Origin: Bhargavaea sp. CC-171006
Lineage (GTDB): Bacteria; Bacillota; Bacilli; Bacillales_A; Planococcaceae
Assembly: GCF_009761675.1 (NCBI RefSeq)
Contig: NZ_QUZH01000006.1
Coordinates: forward strand, 1-64,000
Length of the DNA stretch: 64,000 bases
Reading direction: 5' to 3'
Shown here: positions 8,729 to 17,860 of the stretch, one piece after another
Layout of the letters: every line of letters begins with the position of its first letter
How positions within the stretch are numbered: position 1 is the stretch's first letter
Translations under genes and position numbers: made by a program
Notes under the pieces: model-generated
The model's database searches: none
What the model saw: the letters and a program-made list of their open reading frames with translations, nothing else
Told to the model about the DNA's origin: nothing

Positions 8729-9511
8729 TCAAAGTATGAAACCACTTAAGACCATCCCCATATTCACAACAAAATGAAGTGCGATTGCCGGAAAGATGCT
8801 GTTTGATTTTATTACGACCATACCGTAAAACAATCCACCGAAAGAAAATAATAAACTAACGATGAATGGAATCCCTACAATAACGTGTAATAAACCAAAG
8901 CCGATGCTTGTAATGATTAAGGCATTTATAACAGAAATGTGCTCCATTAAATTGGTTAGCATGATGCCTCGCCAAATCATTTCTTCAAGTGAGGCGTTGA
9001 TGATCGAGAAGAGGATAGCAAATAATAATATGGATTTAATAAAAGCAGAGTCTTGTTGAAGAAGAAAAGGGAGAAAGGCTATTACGGATACGATTAACCC
9101 AATTAGCATAAAGCGGGAAAGTTTAACTGTATGGAATGGCATAGAAATGGATTGACTCCATTTAGGTTTGTGATTGAAAAAGGTGATTTTCTTATTTAGA
9201 TATAGGTTAACGATACTTATGCCTAAAAAAATCATAAGAAGTAGTCCTCTATTAACCAGCACCTTTACCTCTTTTGATATATCAAAATCATATATGAATG
9301 AATTCGTTAGTTGATATAGGAAAAAACTGATCAGAAACGCGATAAAGATTGAAATGACAAACCGATGAGACCCAATTGTAAGATGGATCATGAGTAAAAT
9401 GGCAATGATGCCGGCCACTCCAACCCAGATACTATATGAAATGAAGATGATACCGAGAAAAAAGAGTAGGGCTATTAATGATAATGTGAATTTCTTGTCA
9501 GCTGAAAACAT
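8729..9511 (-). CDS. CPBP-family intramembrane protease
   Basis: A 260-residue integral membrane protein with about eight hydrophobic segments. The CPBP (CAAX protease and bacteriocin-processing/immunity) motifs are visible: ASLEEMIWRGIML (the EExxxR motif), GFGLLHVIVG and ALHFVVNMG, supplying the Glu/His residues expected to bind the catalytic metal. The ATG at 9511 is preferred since GGGG lies 8 nt before it; the ATG at 9517 is too close. Members process peptides or give bacteriocin self-immunity; the substrate is unknown. It is conspicuously AT-rich, consistent with recent transfer. Confidence 0.82.
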   Translation of the reverse strand: MFSADKKFTLSLIALLFFLGIIFISYSIWVGVAGIIAILLMIHLTIGSHRFVISIFIAFLISFFLYQLTNSFIYDFDISKEVKVLVNRGLLLMIFLGISIVNLYLNKKITFFNHKPKWSQSISMPFHTVKLSRFMLIGLIVSVIAFLPFLLQQDSAFIKSILLFAILFSIINASLEEMIWRGIMLTNLMEHISVINALIITSIGFGLLHVIVGIPFIVSLLFSFGGLFYGMVVIKSNSIFPAIALHFVVNMGMVLSGFIL

Positions 9512-9612
9512 CCCCATCCCCTATTCGAAAGTCAAACACACTTTGATTATACGATTGCCAAAGTGTTTCTTATTCGTTAATTAAGATGCTGAAAACGCCA
9601 TGAAAGTTTATA

Positions 9613-10002
9613 TCACTGTTCCTTCACAACCGTCCCTGAAATCCGGTCGTGAGGGAACAGCGCCCCGTCCTGTGCCTCGAAGGCATCCCGGTCTTTCAGG
9701 TACTGGAATGTGCTGATGGTGTCCCGATAGGCCATTCGCTTGACGATCTGGCAGGGCGTCGGTTCGGTTCCGTCCACGTTTTCAAGGGCCAGTCCCATCG
9801 TCTTGTAGCCGATGGTCCGGCCGCTGTTCCGGAGCTGTGCGTATTCCAGGGCCCACATGACGGCGGTCGGGGTGACGAGCGCATGGAAGGCCTCGCTTTT
9901 GATTTTCTTCCGTAACAGGTATTCGACGCCTGCAGTTGCGGCGGTTGATACGGCCAGGTCAATCAGGTAGGCCCTAAATCGTTTCTTGGTGATCGGCTTC
10001 AC
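9613..10002 (-). CDS. RDD-family membrane protein
   Basis: About 129 residues. The N-terminal KRFRAYLIDLAVSTAATAG carries the arginine/aspartate pattern that defines RDD proteins, followed by LVTPTAVMWALEYAQ and GRTIGYKTMGLALENV. These small membrane proteins have been linked to ion transport, but this one is untested. The GTG start at 10002 is preferred because GGAGG lies 7 nt upstream; the earlier ATG overlaps that site. It stands alone on the minus strand. Confidence 0.75.
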   Translation of the reverse strand: MKPITKKRFRAYLIDLAVSTAATAGVEYLLRKKIKSEAFHALVTPTAVMWALEYAQLRNSGRTIGYKTMGLALENVDGTEPTPCQIVKRMAYRDTISTFQYLKDRDAFEAQDGALFPHDRISGTVVKEQ

Positions 10003-10100
10003 TGTGGTTCCTCCCATTCGTGTCTTGTATGTCTGGGATACGTAATGACAGAATGATTGGTTTCATTCAATGGAACGGATACAGAAAAAGCGGTAAAAGC

Positions 10101-10158
10101 TTACTTTCCGTTTTATCGGACGATTTACTGCCTCATCTCCGATTTACTCTGTTTCATC
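10101..10158. repeat. Degenerate three-copy array, ~21-nt period (family E)
   Basis: Three imperfect copies of TTAC-N(4-6)-TYATC end at 10117, 10137 and 10158, i.e. 20 and 21 nt apart. The array lies just past the yhfH terminator in the direction of yhfH transcription, the same position that other arrays in this window take. Weak on its own; listed because of that context. Confidence 0.4.
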
Positions 10159-10243
10159 CGTTTTCTATGGGACAAACTGTACTGATACAAAATAAATCTA
10201 TCTGTACTATAAAAGCGCTTTCATAACTGTTTTGAAACAGAAG

Positions 10244-10273
10244 AAAAACGCCCCGGACAGAAGATCCGGGGCG
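10244..10273 (-). terminator. Terminator of yhfH
   Basis: A 9-bp GC-rich stem (10249-10257 against 10265-10273) followed on the minus strand by five T residues. Confidence 0.88.
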
Positions 10274-10296
10274 CCGTTAAGGTCGGTTGGCTGTTG

Positions 10297-10422
10297 TTAT
10301 TTGCAGTTGCATTTGTCGCACTTATTGCTGTAGCACTCGTGTTGCTCCTCGATTTTTTCACCACAGTCAGCACACATTTTCGGAGGCAGGTTCTTGAAGA
10401 ATTCAACGACACTTTCCATCAT
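10297..10422 (-). CDS. yhfH: YhfH-family zinc-ribbon microprotein
   Basis: A 41-residue protein beginning MMESVVEFFKNLPPKMC, then CADCGEKIEEQHECY and CDKCNCK: cysteine pairs for one zinc ion. Sequence and neighbourhood (next to lplJ) match B. subtilis YhfH. The start at 10422 is set by GAGAGGAG 8 nt upstream. The region upstream has a TTGACA and a TATAAT on the minus strand, but the 13-nt gap between them is too short for a standard promoter. Function unknown. Confidence 0.85.
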   Translation of the reverse strand: MMESVVEFFKNLPPKMCADCGEKIEEQHECYSNKCDKCNCK

Positions 10423-10633
10423 TCCGCATTCTCCTCTCGATGAAGTTTTGTTATACAACTTCTGTTGTTGTACACAGTGTATTATAACAGTGGTTTGGGT
10501 GTCAATGGTTTTCACCTAATTTTATAAATATTTTTTCATATTGGTTTCGGACACTTTCGGACAGCCTAATCGCGGGAGCGTTTTGGGGGTGTGTGATAAA
10601 CTGAATGAAGCAAAATGACAGGAGGTCGAACCA

Positions 10634-11626
10634 TTGAAATTCATTGACAACAAGGGCATCCACGACCCGTACATCAACCTCGCGATCGAGGAATACATCC
10701 TGAATACATTCGATACGGATAAGGATTCTTATCTGCTGTTCTACATTAACGGCCCGTCCATCATCGTCGGCCGCAACCAGAACACCATCGAGGAGATCGA
10801 TGCCGGCTACGTGGATAAAAACGGCATCAAGGTCGTCCGCCGGCTTTCCGGCGGCGGAGCGGTGTACCACGACCTCGGCAACCTGAACTACAGCTTCATC
10901 ACGAAAGATGATGGCGAGAGCTTCCGCAACTTCAGGAAGTTTACGCAGCCGGTCGTCGACGCGCTCAACAACCTCGGCGTCAAGGCCGAGCTACAGGGGC
11001 GCAATGACCTGCTCGTCGAAGGCCGTAAGATCTCGGGTAACGCCCAGTTCTCGACTCAGGGCCGCATGTACAGCCACGGCACGCTCATGTTCGATACGGA
11101 CATCGGCGAAGTCGTGAACGCCCTGAAGGTCAAAAAAGACAAAATCGAGTCCAAGGGCATCAAATCGATCCGGTCCCGCGTCGCGAACATCTCCGAGTTC
11201 CTCGAGGAGCCCATGACGGTTGAAGAGTTCCGCCAGTACATCCTCGAGCAGGTCTTCGGCGGCAAGGACAAGATCGAGTACATCGAACTCACGGAAGACG
11301 ATTGGGAGAACATCAAAAAGCTGTCCGAGAAGCGTTACGGCAACTGGGACTGGAACTACGGCAAATCACCCAAGTTCAACATGTCCCACTCGAAACGCTT
11401 CCCGGTCGGCGGCATTGATGTGAAGCTGGATGTGAACAAAGGCAAGATCGAGGATGCGGCGATCTTTGGTGACTTCTTCGGCGTCGGCGAAGTGGCCGAG
11501 ATTGAAGAGGCCCTTAAAGGTGTGCAGTACAGCACGGAAGGCATCGAGAAGGCGATCGAGGGCATCGATATCGAGAAGCTGCTCGGCGGCATCACGAAAC
11601 AAGAGTTCATCGACCTGATTTACTGA
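10634..11626 (+). CDS. lplJ: Lipoate-protein ligase LplJ
   Basis: Activates free lipoate with ATP and attaches it to lipoyl domains of 2-oxoacid dehydrogenases and GcvH. The 330 residues equal the LplA/LplJ length. RRLSGGGAVYHDLGNLNYSF (about 71-90) is the family lipoate-binding signature, and GNAQFSTQGRMYSHGTLMF (about 135-153) is the second conserved stretch. The start is TTG, with AGGAGGT 7 nt upstream. A terminator follows immediately. Confidence 0.95.
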   Translation: MKFIDNKGIHDPYINLAIEEYILNTFDTDKDSYLLFYINGPSIIVGRNQNTIEEIDAGYVDKNGIKVVRRLSGGGAVYHDLGNLNYSFITKDDGESFRNFRKFTQPVVDALNNLGVKAELQGRNDLLVEGRKISGNAQFSTQGRMYSHGTLMFDTDIGEVVNALKVKKDKIESKGIKSIRSRVANISEFLEEPMTVEEFRQYILEQVFGGKDKIEYIELTEDDWENIKKLSEKRYGNWDWNYGKSPKFNMSHSKRFPVGGIDVKLDVNKGKIEDAAIFGDFFGVGEVAEIEEALKGVQYSTEGIEKAIEGIDIEKLLGGITKQEFIDLIY

Positions 11627-11643
11627 TTAATGGAAGACCATAC

Positions 11644-11676
11644 AAAGGGGACCCGACAGACGCCGGGTCCCTTTTC
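11644..11676 (+). terminator. Terminator of lplJ
   Basis: Stem of GC-rich 8 bp (11648-11655 against 11664-11671) extended by A/T pairs, then TTTT. Confidence 0.85.
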
Positions 11677-11757
11677 TGCTATCATAAAAGCAGTGAAAAC
11701 ACGGATTCCGGCCTGAGTAATCCGGCTGGAACCGGAAATGGAAAAGAGGGACTGAAC

Positions 11758-12462
11758 GTGGAACAACACCGGATCCTCATCATTGAAGACGACCGAAAAA
11801 TCGCCTCGCTCCTTGCCGAGACGCTAAGGAAATATCATTACAACGTTAAGACAGCCGATGACTTCGACCGGATCTTGGAGGCGGAGGCCGAGTTCTCCCC
11901 GCATTTGATCCTGCTTGATATCAACCTGCCGTCCTATGACGGCTATTATTGGTGCCGCCAGCTGCGGCAGCGGACGACCGTTCCGATCCTGTTCATCTCC
12001 GCCCGTTCCGGCGAGATGGACCAGGTGTTTGCGCTGGAAAACGGCGGGGACGACTTTATCACGAAACCGTTCAACTACGAAATCGTCCTGGCGAAGATCA
12101 GAAGCCATCTGCGCCGGTCATTCGGCGAATATGCGCCAAAAATGGAAGAGCGAACTGTCCGCCTCGGCCGGCTGGAGCTGTATCCGGAGCGGATGGAACT
12201 GCATGCGCACGGACAGGAGATCCCGCTCCAGAAAAAAGAGTGCGTCATCCTGGAGCTCCTCCTGTCCGAATCGCCGAAGGTTGTATCGCGTGAGAGGTTC
12301 CTTGAGGAACTGTGGGATGACCAGGCGTTCGTCGACGAAAACACGCTGAACGTCAATATGACCCGTGTGCGAAAAAAGCTTGCCGACTACGGCATCCAAT
12401 CACAGATTGAGACAGTTCGCGGGGCGGGCTACCGGTTTAACGCCGCGCCGGGGGAAGCATGA
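11758..12462 (+). CDS. Response regulator, BceR-like
   Basis: An OmpR-type regulator of 234 residues: receiver (about 1-115; IIEDD acidic pocket, phospho-acceptor aspartate in LLDINLPSYDGYYWC, KPFNYE) and a winged-helix domain (about 130-230; ECVILELLLSESPKVVSRERFLEELW). It resembles BceR/PsdR, which respond to cell-wall-active peptides. The GTG start is preceded by GAGGGAC. Its last 4 nt overlap the kinase start, and the downstream ABC genes complete the standard four-gene detoxification module. Confidence 0.9.
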   Translation: MEQHRILIIEDDRKIASLLAETLRKYHYNVKTADDFDRILEAEAEFSPHLILLDINLPSYDGYYWCRQLRQRTTVPILFISARSGEMDQVFALENGGDDFITKPFNYEIVLAKIRSHLRRSFGEYAPKMEERTVRLGRLELYPERMELHAHGQEIPLQKKECVILELLLSESPKVVSRERFLEELWDDQAFVDENTLNVNMTRVRKKLADYGIQSQIETVRGAGYRFNAAPGEA

Positions 12463-13487
12463 AGGCACTCCGCCTGTTTCTCCGGGAGCATTCGGCCTAT
12501 CTCGTGTTTCATGCGCTGCTGACTGTTTTCATCCTGTCGCTGTATTGGCTGGACGGTTTCCGGAACGTGGATACCGCTGTTTACTCGGTCGTCATGGTCA
12601 TCATCCTGACAACGCTTTTTCTGACTGCCCGCTTTATCGGGCGAAGGACATACTACAACCGGATCCTGAAGCAACCGGCCAAAATGGAGGACCTCCTCAT
12701 TCGGACCTCGAAATCCCCGGAAACTTCGGAGGCCGAGCGTTTCGGCCATGAAGTGTACGGCATTTACCAGAGGGAAGTGCAGGCGCTGCGCTCGGAAAAT
12801 GAACGTCATGAGACGTTCATGAATCAGTGGGTGCACCAGATGAAGACGCCGCTGTCGGTCATCTCACTGCTGCTGCAGGAAGAGGAAGTGGACCGGGAAG
12901 CGATCGGTGAAGAGGCCGACCGGATCCGGCGCGGCCTTGAGACCGTCCTGTTAAATGCACGGCTCGGTACCTTCGAGCGGGACATGCAGATTGCCCGTGC
13001 GGACCTTGCCTCGCTTGTCCGCGAAGTGATTTCGGAGCATAAAAAGCTGTTCATCACAAACCGGGTCTACCCGTCTTCCTCGATCGAAGAGGGACTCACC
13101 GTCACGACGGATCCGAAATGGATGAAGACGATCATTGCCCAGTTCATCACGAATGCCGTGAAGTACACGCAGGGTGAAGGGAAACATGTGTACTTTAGCG
13201 CGGACAGGACAGAGGACGGAATCCGGCTGACCGTCAGGGACGAGGGAATCGGAATTCCGGCTTCTGACCTGAAGCGAGTCACCCATGCGTTCTTTACCGG
13301 AGAAAACGGAAGGCTGACAGGTGAGTCGACAGGGATGGGGCTGTTCATCGCAAAGGAAGTGTGCGACCAGCTCGGCCACGGCCTGGAGATCGAGTCGGAA
13401 CCCGGGAATGGGACGGCGGTATCCGTCCTCTTCAGGGAGAAGAAGGAAGAAGGAAAGGAAGAGGCGCATGCCGATCGTCAGCATTGA
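12459..13487 (+). CDS. Intramembrane-sensing histidine kinase, BceS-like
   Basis: A 342-residue membrane kinase. Two N-terminal membrane helices (about 13-31 and 36-58) have almost no extracellular loop, typical of BceS kinases that sense through their ABC partner. The H-box is FMNQWVHQMKTPLSV (His near 127); the ATP-binding domain follows (FITNAVKYT, DEGIGI, GMGLFIAK). It overlaps the regulator by 4 nt and the ABC ATPase by 20 nt, so all four proteins are coupled translationally. The likely signal is a bacitracin- or lantibiotic-like peptide. Confidence 0.9.
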   Translation: MKALRLFLREHSAYLVFHALLTVFILSLYWLDGFRNVDTAVYSVVMVIILTTLFLTARFIGRRTYYNRILKQPAKMEDLLIRTSKSPETSEAERFGHEVYGIYQREVQALRSENERHETFMNQWVHQMKTPLSVISLLLQEEEVDREAIGEEADRIRRGLETVLLNARLGTFERDMQIARADLASLVREVISEHKKLFITNRVYPSSSIEEGLTVTTDPKWMKTIIAQFITNAVKYTQGEGKHVYFSADRTEDGIRLTVRDEGIGIPASDLKRVTHAFFTGENGRLTGESTGMGLFIAKEVCDQLGHGLEIESEPGNGTAVSVLFREKKEEGKEEAHADRQH

Positions 13488-14241
13488 AGACGTCATCAAG
13501 ATCTATGAGGGAAAAGTGACTCACCGGGCGCTTGACCGGCTCAGCTTCGACGTGGAGGAAGGAGAATTCCTTGCCGTCATGGGACCATCCGGAAGCGGCA
13601 AAACGACGCTTCTGAATCTGATCTCCGGCATTGACATGCCGACATCGGGAAGAGTGCTCATCAAAGGGACCGATCCGTCGGAGCTCCGGCCGGATGACCT
13701 GGCCCGATTCCGCCGCCGCGAGCTCGGTTTCGTCTTCCAGGACTTTAACCTGCTGCGGATGCTGACGGTCGAGGAAAACATCGTCCTTCCGCTGACGCTT
13801 GACCTGCTGCCCGTCGCGGAGATGGACGCGCGGGTCAAGGCGGTCACCGCACGCCTCGGATTGGAAGGCATCCTTCACAAACGGCCGGATGAGATTTCGG
13901 GCGGACAGGAGCAGCGTGTTGCGATTGCGCGTGCGCTCGTCCACCGGCCGTCAATCGTCCTTGCAGACGAGCCGACGGGGAATCTGGACTCGAACGCAGC
14001 GCGCGAAGTGCTGGACCTGCTCGGGACGATCAACCGCGAAAACCGGACGACGTTCATCATGGTGACCCATGATCCGATCGCTGCCAGCTACTGTGACAGG
14101 GTGCTCTTCATCAAGGACGGCGCTTACTACAATGAAATCCACAAGGACGACCGCCGAAGGACGTTCTTCCAGCGCATTCTGAACATGCTGTCGCTTCTGG
14201 GGGGCAACGTCGATGACCTTTCGTCAGTTCGCCTACCGTAA
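13468..14241 (+). CDS. Peptide-resistance ABC transporter ATPase, BceA-like
   Basis: A 257-residue ABC ATPase with Walker A GPSGSGKT (about 38-45), Q-loop FQDFNLL, signature ISGGQEQR (the more usual form is SGGQQQR), Walker B IVLADEP and the switch histidine in VTHD. The ATG at 13468, preceded by GGAAGAGG, is inside the kinase gene; an ORF open from 13321 upstream is only kinase sequence in another frame. It pairs with the large permease that follows, overlapping it by 29 nt. Confidence 0.93.
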   Translation: MPIVSIEDVIKIYEGKVTHRALDRLSFDVEEGEFLAVMGPSGSGKTTLLNLISGIDMPTSGRVLIKGTDPSELRPDDLARFRRRELGFVFQDFNLLRMLTVEENIVLPLTLDLLPVAEMDARVKAVTARLGLEGILHKRPDEISGGQEQRVAIARALVHRPSIVLADEPTGNLDSNAAREVLDLLGTINRENRTTFIMVTHDPIAASYCDRVLFIKDGAYYNEIHKDDRRRTFFQRILNMLSLLGGNVDDLSSVRLP

Positions 14242-16135
14242 CGTCGTCCGGAACCGCCGTGTCTACGCAGCGTTCTTCCTGGCGAGCGTGTTTTCAGTCA
14301 TGGTGTTTTTCCTTTATTCGATGCTCATGTTCCATCCGGGCATCGGGGAACGGTTCATCACCGGCATCACGCTGATCGGGATGACCACGGCGGACATTAT
14401 CCTGTATGTGTTCATGCTGTTTTTCCTGTTTTATTCGATGCGTGCGTTTATGCAGGCGCGCTCGGGTGAATTTGCAGTGCTCCTTCAGATCGGCATGGAG
14501 CGCCGGCAGCTCGGGAAGCTGCTGCTTCTTGAGATGCTGCTTCTTGGTGCCGCATCAACCGCGAGCGGCATCGTGCTCGGGTTCGCGTTCTCGAAGTACT
14601 TTTTCATGATTGTCCGCGAATTGCTCCAGCTTCCTGCTTTGCCGCTGTATGTTTCCTGGGAACCGTTCCTGATGACAGCGGGCGCTTTTTTTAGCCTGTT
14701 CCTCATGATCGGTCTGCTATCCGCCTACATTGTCGCCAACCGGGACATCTCGGAATTCAGGAAGGGGATCGGCGGGGAGGCGGATCCGTTCGGTTATTCA
14801 CCTGGCAGGGCGGCGGCCGGCATTCTGTTGCTGCTGTCATCCTACGGGGCGGCGCTGCTTGCCGGGCGGGTGAATGTCCTGTATCTCTCGGTGCTGCTCC
14901 CGCCAGCGGCCACGCTCGGGACGTATTATTTCTTCTCGCACTCGATCCTGTACTTGCTCGACCTGTTCAGGGACCAGAAAAGCCTGTACTGGAAGCGGGC
15001 GCGGCTCGTGTCGCTTGCCGAGACCGCGGCGAAACTCCGGGACAACGCGAATATGTTCTTTATCGTCGCGATTGTCTCGACCGTCGCGTTCCTGTCGGTC
15101 GGGACGCTTGCAAGCCTTGCCACCTATACGGCACAATACCGGGCACTGAACCCGCTAGGCCTCGTCTACGAAAGCTTCCAGGGCAACCCGCATGAATATG
15201 AGCATGTGACCGGGCTGATGCAAGAACTGGAAAACGCGGGTCTCGAGTACACCCACGTGCCGCTCACCGTCGCCAGGGAAGAATCCTCCTTCTCGGGGCA
15301 GCCAATCAATATCCTTCGTGAGGGCGAGGTCAACCGGCTCGCGGAAGCGCTTGGCGCGGGATCGGTACGCTTGAGTCCTGGTGAGGCCATCTTCCTTCCT
15401 TATTCAACGGAAGCCGCCCCCAGGCTGCAGGATGCGGATATCCAGACGGTGCTGGAGGAAAGCGGAGTGGAAGTCCATGTGAAAGGCGTAGTCGGGGGCC
15501 TTCTGCTGCCGGCCTACAGCCTCGGGACAAATTCGGTCGTTGTCAGCGAAACCGACTTCGTTAAAGTCGCATCCGCCCAGCAGGAGAACCTCCTCCGCAT
15601 CCATGCATTCGATGTGCCGGATTGGGAGGGGACCGTCGGCATCGGGCTCTCGATCGAGCAGTCGATGGTCATGTCCGAAATTCAAAAAGGAGAGGCTCTG
15701 CCGTTCTACTTTAAGAACCCGGGGCTCGACTATTCGATTATCCGGTCGACATTCCACTTGCTGCTGCTGACCGGCCTGCTGGTCGCCATGGTCTTCCTGC
15801 TTGCCGCGGGCAGCTTTATCTACTTTAAGCTTTACACGATGCTTGACCGCGACAGGCGCCAGGCGGCCGTCCTGAAGCGGCTCGGCATGACAGAGCGTGA
15901 GTTCATCAAGATCGTCAACCGCCAGCTGATCCCGCAATTCTTCCTGCCTTGGGGAATCGCGATGCTCCACAGCACATTCGCCTTCATCTCCCTTCAGGCG
16001 ATCTGGAAGGAATTCGCCGACATCTCGATCCTGAACGAGATGGCCCTCGTCCTCGTCGGCTTCACGGTGATCCAGCTGCTGTATTTCTATCTGATCCGCT
16101 GGCGTTATCTGGCGCATGTGAAAGGACCGGCTTGA
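14213..16135 (+). CDS. Peptide-resistance ABC transporter permease, BceB-like
   Basis: A 640-residue permease with the Bce layout: an FtsX-like bundle in the N-terminal half, further helices, a large extracellular domain of about 200 residues (about 315-515) between helices 7 and 8, and a C-terminal FtsX domain (LLLLTGLLVAMVFLLAAGSF, ending near LLYFYLIRW). The extracellular domain is the presumed peptide sensor. RNRRVYAAFFLAS at the N-terminus is typical. With the ATPase it probably frees lipid II-cycle targets from antimicrobial peptides and signals to the kinase. Confidence 0.92.
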   Translation: MTFRQFAYRNVVRNRRVYAAFFLASVFSVMVFFLYSMLMFHPGIGERFITGITLIGMTTADIILYVFMLFFLFYSMRAFMQARSGEFAVLLQIGMERRQLGKLLLLEMLLLGAASTASGIVLGFAFSKYFFMIVRELLQLPALPLYVSWEPFLMTAGAFFSLFLMIGLLSAYIVANRDISEFRKGIGGEADPFGYSPGRAAAGILLLLSSYGAALLAGRVNVLYLSVLLPPAATLGTYYFFSHSILYLLDLFRDQKSLYWKRARLVSLAETAAKLRDNANMFFIVAIVSTVAFLSVGTLASLATYTAQYRALNPLGLVYESFQGNPHEYEHVTGLMQELENAGLEYTHVPLTVAREESSFSGQPINILREGEVNRLAEALGAGSVRLSPGEAIFLPYSTEAAPRLQDADIQTVLEESGVEVHVKGVVGGLLLPAYSLGTNSVVVSETDFVKVASAQQENLLRIHAFDVPDWEGTVGIGLSIEQSMVMSEIQKGEALPFYFKNPGLDYSIIRSTFHLLLLTGLLVAMVFLLAAGSFIYFKLYTMLDRDRRQAAVLKRLGMTEREFIKIVNRQLIPQFFLPWGIAMLHSTFAFISLQAIWKEFADISILNEMALVLVGFTVIQLLYFYLIRWRYLAHVKGPA

Positions 16136-16148
16136 GCGGTCCTTTTTT
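16121..16148 (+). terminator. Terminator overlapping the permease stop
   Basis: A 9-bp stem (16121-16129 against 16137-16145) with the stop codon in the loop, then seven T residues. Confidence 0.88.
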
Positions 16149-16208
16149 TGTGTGGAAGCAGTACAACATCCGGGAAGAAAGGGCTATGTTAAATTTCCTG
16201 ACTACAGG

Positions 16209-16237
16209 TTGTCTGCTCTATATTATTGCTCTATAAT
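16209..16237 (+). promoter_or_regulatory. lcfB promoter
   Basis: TTGTCT (16209-16214), 17-nt spacer, perfect TATAAT (16232-16237), as for a vegetative sigma factor. Transcription should begin near 16244. Confidence 0.75.
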
Positions 16238-16252
16238 AGTCACTGGGGATAG

Positions 16253-16270
16253 TGAATGACTATTCATTCA
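16253..16270. promoter_or_regulatory. FadR operator upstream of lcfB
   Basis: TGAATGACTATTCATTCA matches the B. subtilis FadR consensus TGAATGAMTANTCATTCA at every position. It lies just downstream of the predicted start point, where bound FadR would block lcfB transcription until long-chain acyl-CoA releases it. Confidence 0.88.
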
Positions 16271-16291
16271 ATTCAAACAAGGGGGATGGCT

Positions 16292-17851
16292 ATGAATCTT
16301 GTGAAGCGCGTGCATCAGACGGCGCTTGAGGAACCGCAGAAGATTGCCTATCATTTCATGGGGAAAGACACGACTTACGCAGAGTTTGACCAGACGGTCG
16401 GGCTTCTGGCGGCCGGCCTTCAGAAAAGCGGCATCGGCAAGGGGGACCATGTCGTCTTCTTGCTTGGCAACACACCGCACTTCCTCGTTTCGCTGTATGC
16501 TACGATGCGAATCGGGGCGACAGCGGTGCCGGTCAACCCGATCTACTCACCTGAGGAGATCGCGTTCATCGTCCACAACAGTGACGCCAAGGCGGTCATC
16601 GCACTGGACAAGCTGTTGCCGCTGATCCAGCAGGCCTCTGCCGCGTTCCCGGCGGTTGAAAGCTATGTGATCTGCGAAACAGAGCCCGGGACAGAAGAAA
16701 AAATCGCTTCACTTCCTAAAGATGTGCATGGAAAAGTGAAACCGTTTACAAAAGTGGTTGCTTCTGGCGACGTCCCTGCGGAAGCGGTGGAAGTGGATGA
16801 CGACGATACAGCTGTCATCCTCTATACGTCCGGAACAACCGGGCATCCTAAGGGCGCGATGCTTACACACAAAAACCTGTATTGCAATGCCCGTGATGTC
16901 GCGGACTACCTGCAGTTCAGCCCGGATGACCGCGTCGTCGCGACACTTCCGGTGTTCCACGTGTTCGCGCTGACAGTCGTGGTGAATGCCCCTCTGCTGC
17001 GGGGCGCTCAGGTGCTGCTCGTTCCGAAGTTCAGCCCGGCTGACGTATTCCGTGTCATCCGTGAGAAAGAGGCAACGATTTTCGCCGGCGTTCCGACGAT
17101 GTACAACTTCCTCTATCAGTATCCGGAAGGGAACCCGGAAGATTTCAAGTCGATCAATCGTGCGATTTCCGGCGGATCGTCACTTCCTGTCGCACTGCTC
17201 CACAACTTTGAGGATAAGTTCAATGTCCGCATCTCTGAGGGCTACGGCCTGAGCGAGGCATCCCCGGTCACCTGTTTCAATCCGCTCGACCGCGATCGGG
17301 TACCAGGCTCGATTGGCACGAACATCATCAATGTGGAGAACAAAGTCGTTAACGAATATGGGGAAGAAGTGCCGGATGGGGAAGTCGGCGAACTCGTCGT
17401 CCGCGGTCCGAACGTCATGAAAGGCTACTATAAGATGCCGGAAGAGACGGCGGTCGCGCTCCGTGACGGCTGGCTCTACACGGGCGACCTTGCCCGTCGC
17501 GACGAGAACGGCTACTTCTACATCGTTGACCGCAAAAAAGATCTCGTCATTGTCGGCGGCTACAACGTCTACCCGCGCGAAGTGGAAGAAGTGCTCTATA
17601 CGCACCCGGACGTGGTTGAAGCCGCGGTTGTCGGCGTGCCGGACTCCAACTATGGCGAAGCGATTCAGGCCTATGTCGTGAAGAAGGACGGGTCCGCCCT
17701 GACGGAACACGATCTGAAAGCCTTCAGCGCAGAAAAACTCGCGAAATACAAAATCCCGGCATCCATCGAATTCCTCGACGAACTGCCGAAAAACACCACC
17801 GGTAAAATCCTCCGGCGTTCGCTGAAGGACATGGCGGTCAATAGTAAGTAA
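16292..17851 (+). CDS. lcfB: Long-chain fatty acid-CoA ligase LcfB
   Basis: Activates fatty acids to acyl-CoA with ATP for beta-oxidation. The 519-residue ANL enzyme has the P-loop YTSGTTGHPKGAMLTH, EGYGLSEASPV, GWLYTGDLARRDENGYF, the hinge DRKKDLVIVGGYNVYPRE and the catalytic lysine in TTGKILRRSLK. The ATG at 16292 is 6 nt past AAGGGGG; earlier in-frame starts overlap that site or the FadR operator. Position after lplJ matches B. subtilis yhfL, with the Bce module inserted between. Expression should be FadR-controlled. Confidence 0.94.
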   Translation: MNLVKRVHQTALEEPQKIAYHFMGKDTTYAEFDQTVGLLAAGLQKSGIGKGDHVVFLLGNTPHFLVSLYATMRIGATAVPVNPIYSPEEIAFIVHNSDAKAVIALDKLLPLIQQASAAFPAVESYVICETEPGTEEKIASLPKDVHGKVKPFTKVVASGDVPAEAVEVDDDDTAVILYTSGTTGHPKGAMLTHKNLYCNARDVADYLQFSPDDRVVATLPVFHVFALTVVVNAPLLRGAQVLLVPKFSPADVFRVIREKEATIFAGVPTMYNFLYQYPEGNPEDFKSINRAISGGSSLPVALLHNFEDKFNVRISEGYGLSEASPVTCFNPLDRDRVPGSIGTNIINVENKVVNEYGEEVPDGEVGELVVRGPNVMKGYYKMPEETAVALRDGWLYTGDLARRDENGYFYIVDRKKDLVIVGGYNVYPREVEEVLYTHPDVVEAAVVGVPDSNYGEAIQAYVVKKDGSALTEHDLKAFSAEKLAKYKIPASIEFLDELPKNTTGKILRRSLKDMAVNSK

Positions 17852-17860
17852 TAGTTGGTC

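Noticed and set aside
10208-10223. cre site (ATGAAAGCGCTTTTA on the minus strand)
   Set aside because: Good match, but it lies downstream of the yhfH terminator with no promoter or gene start to control.
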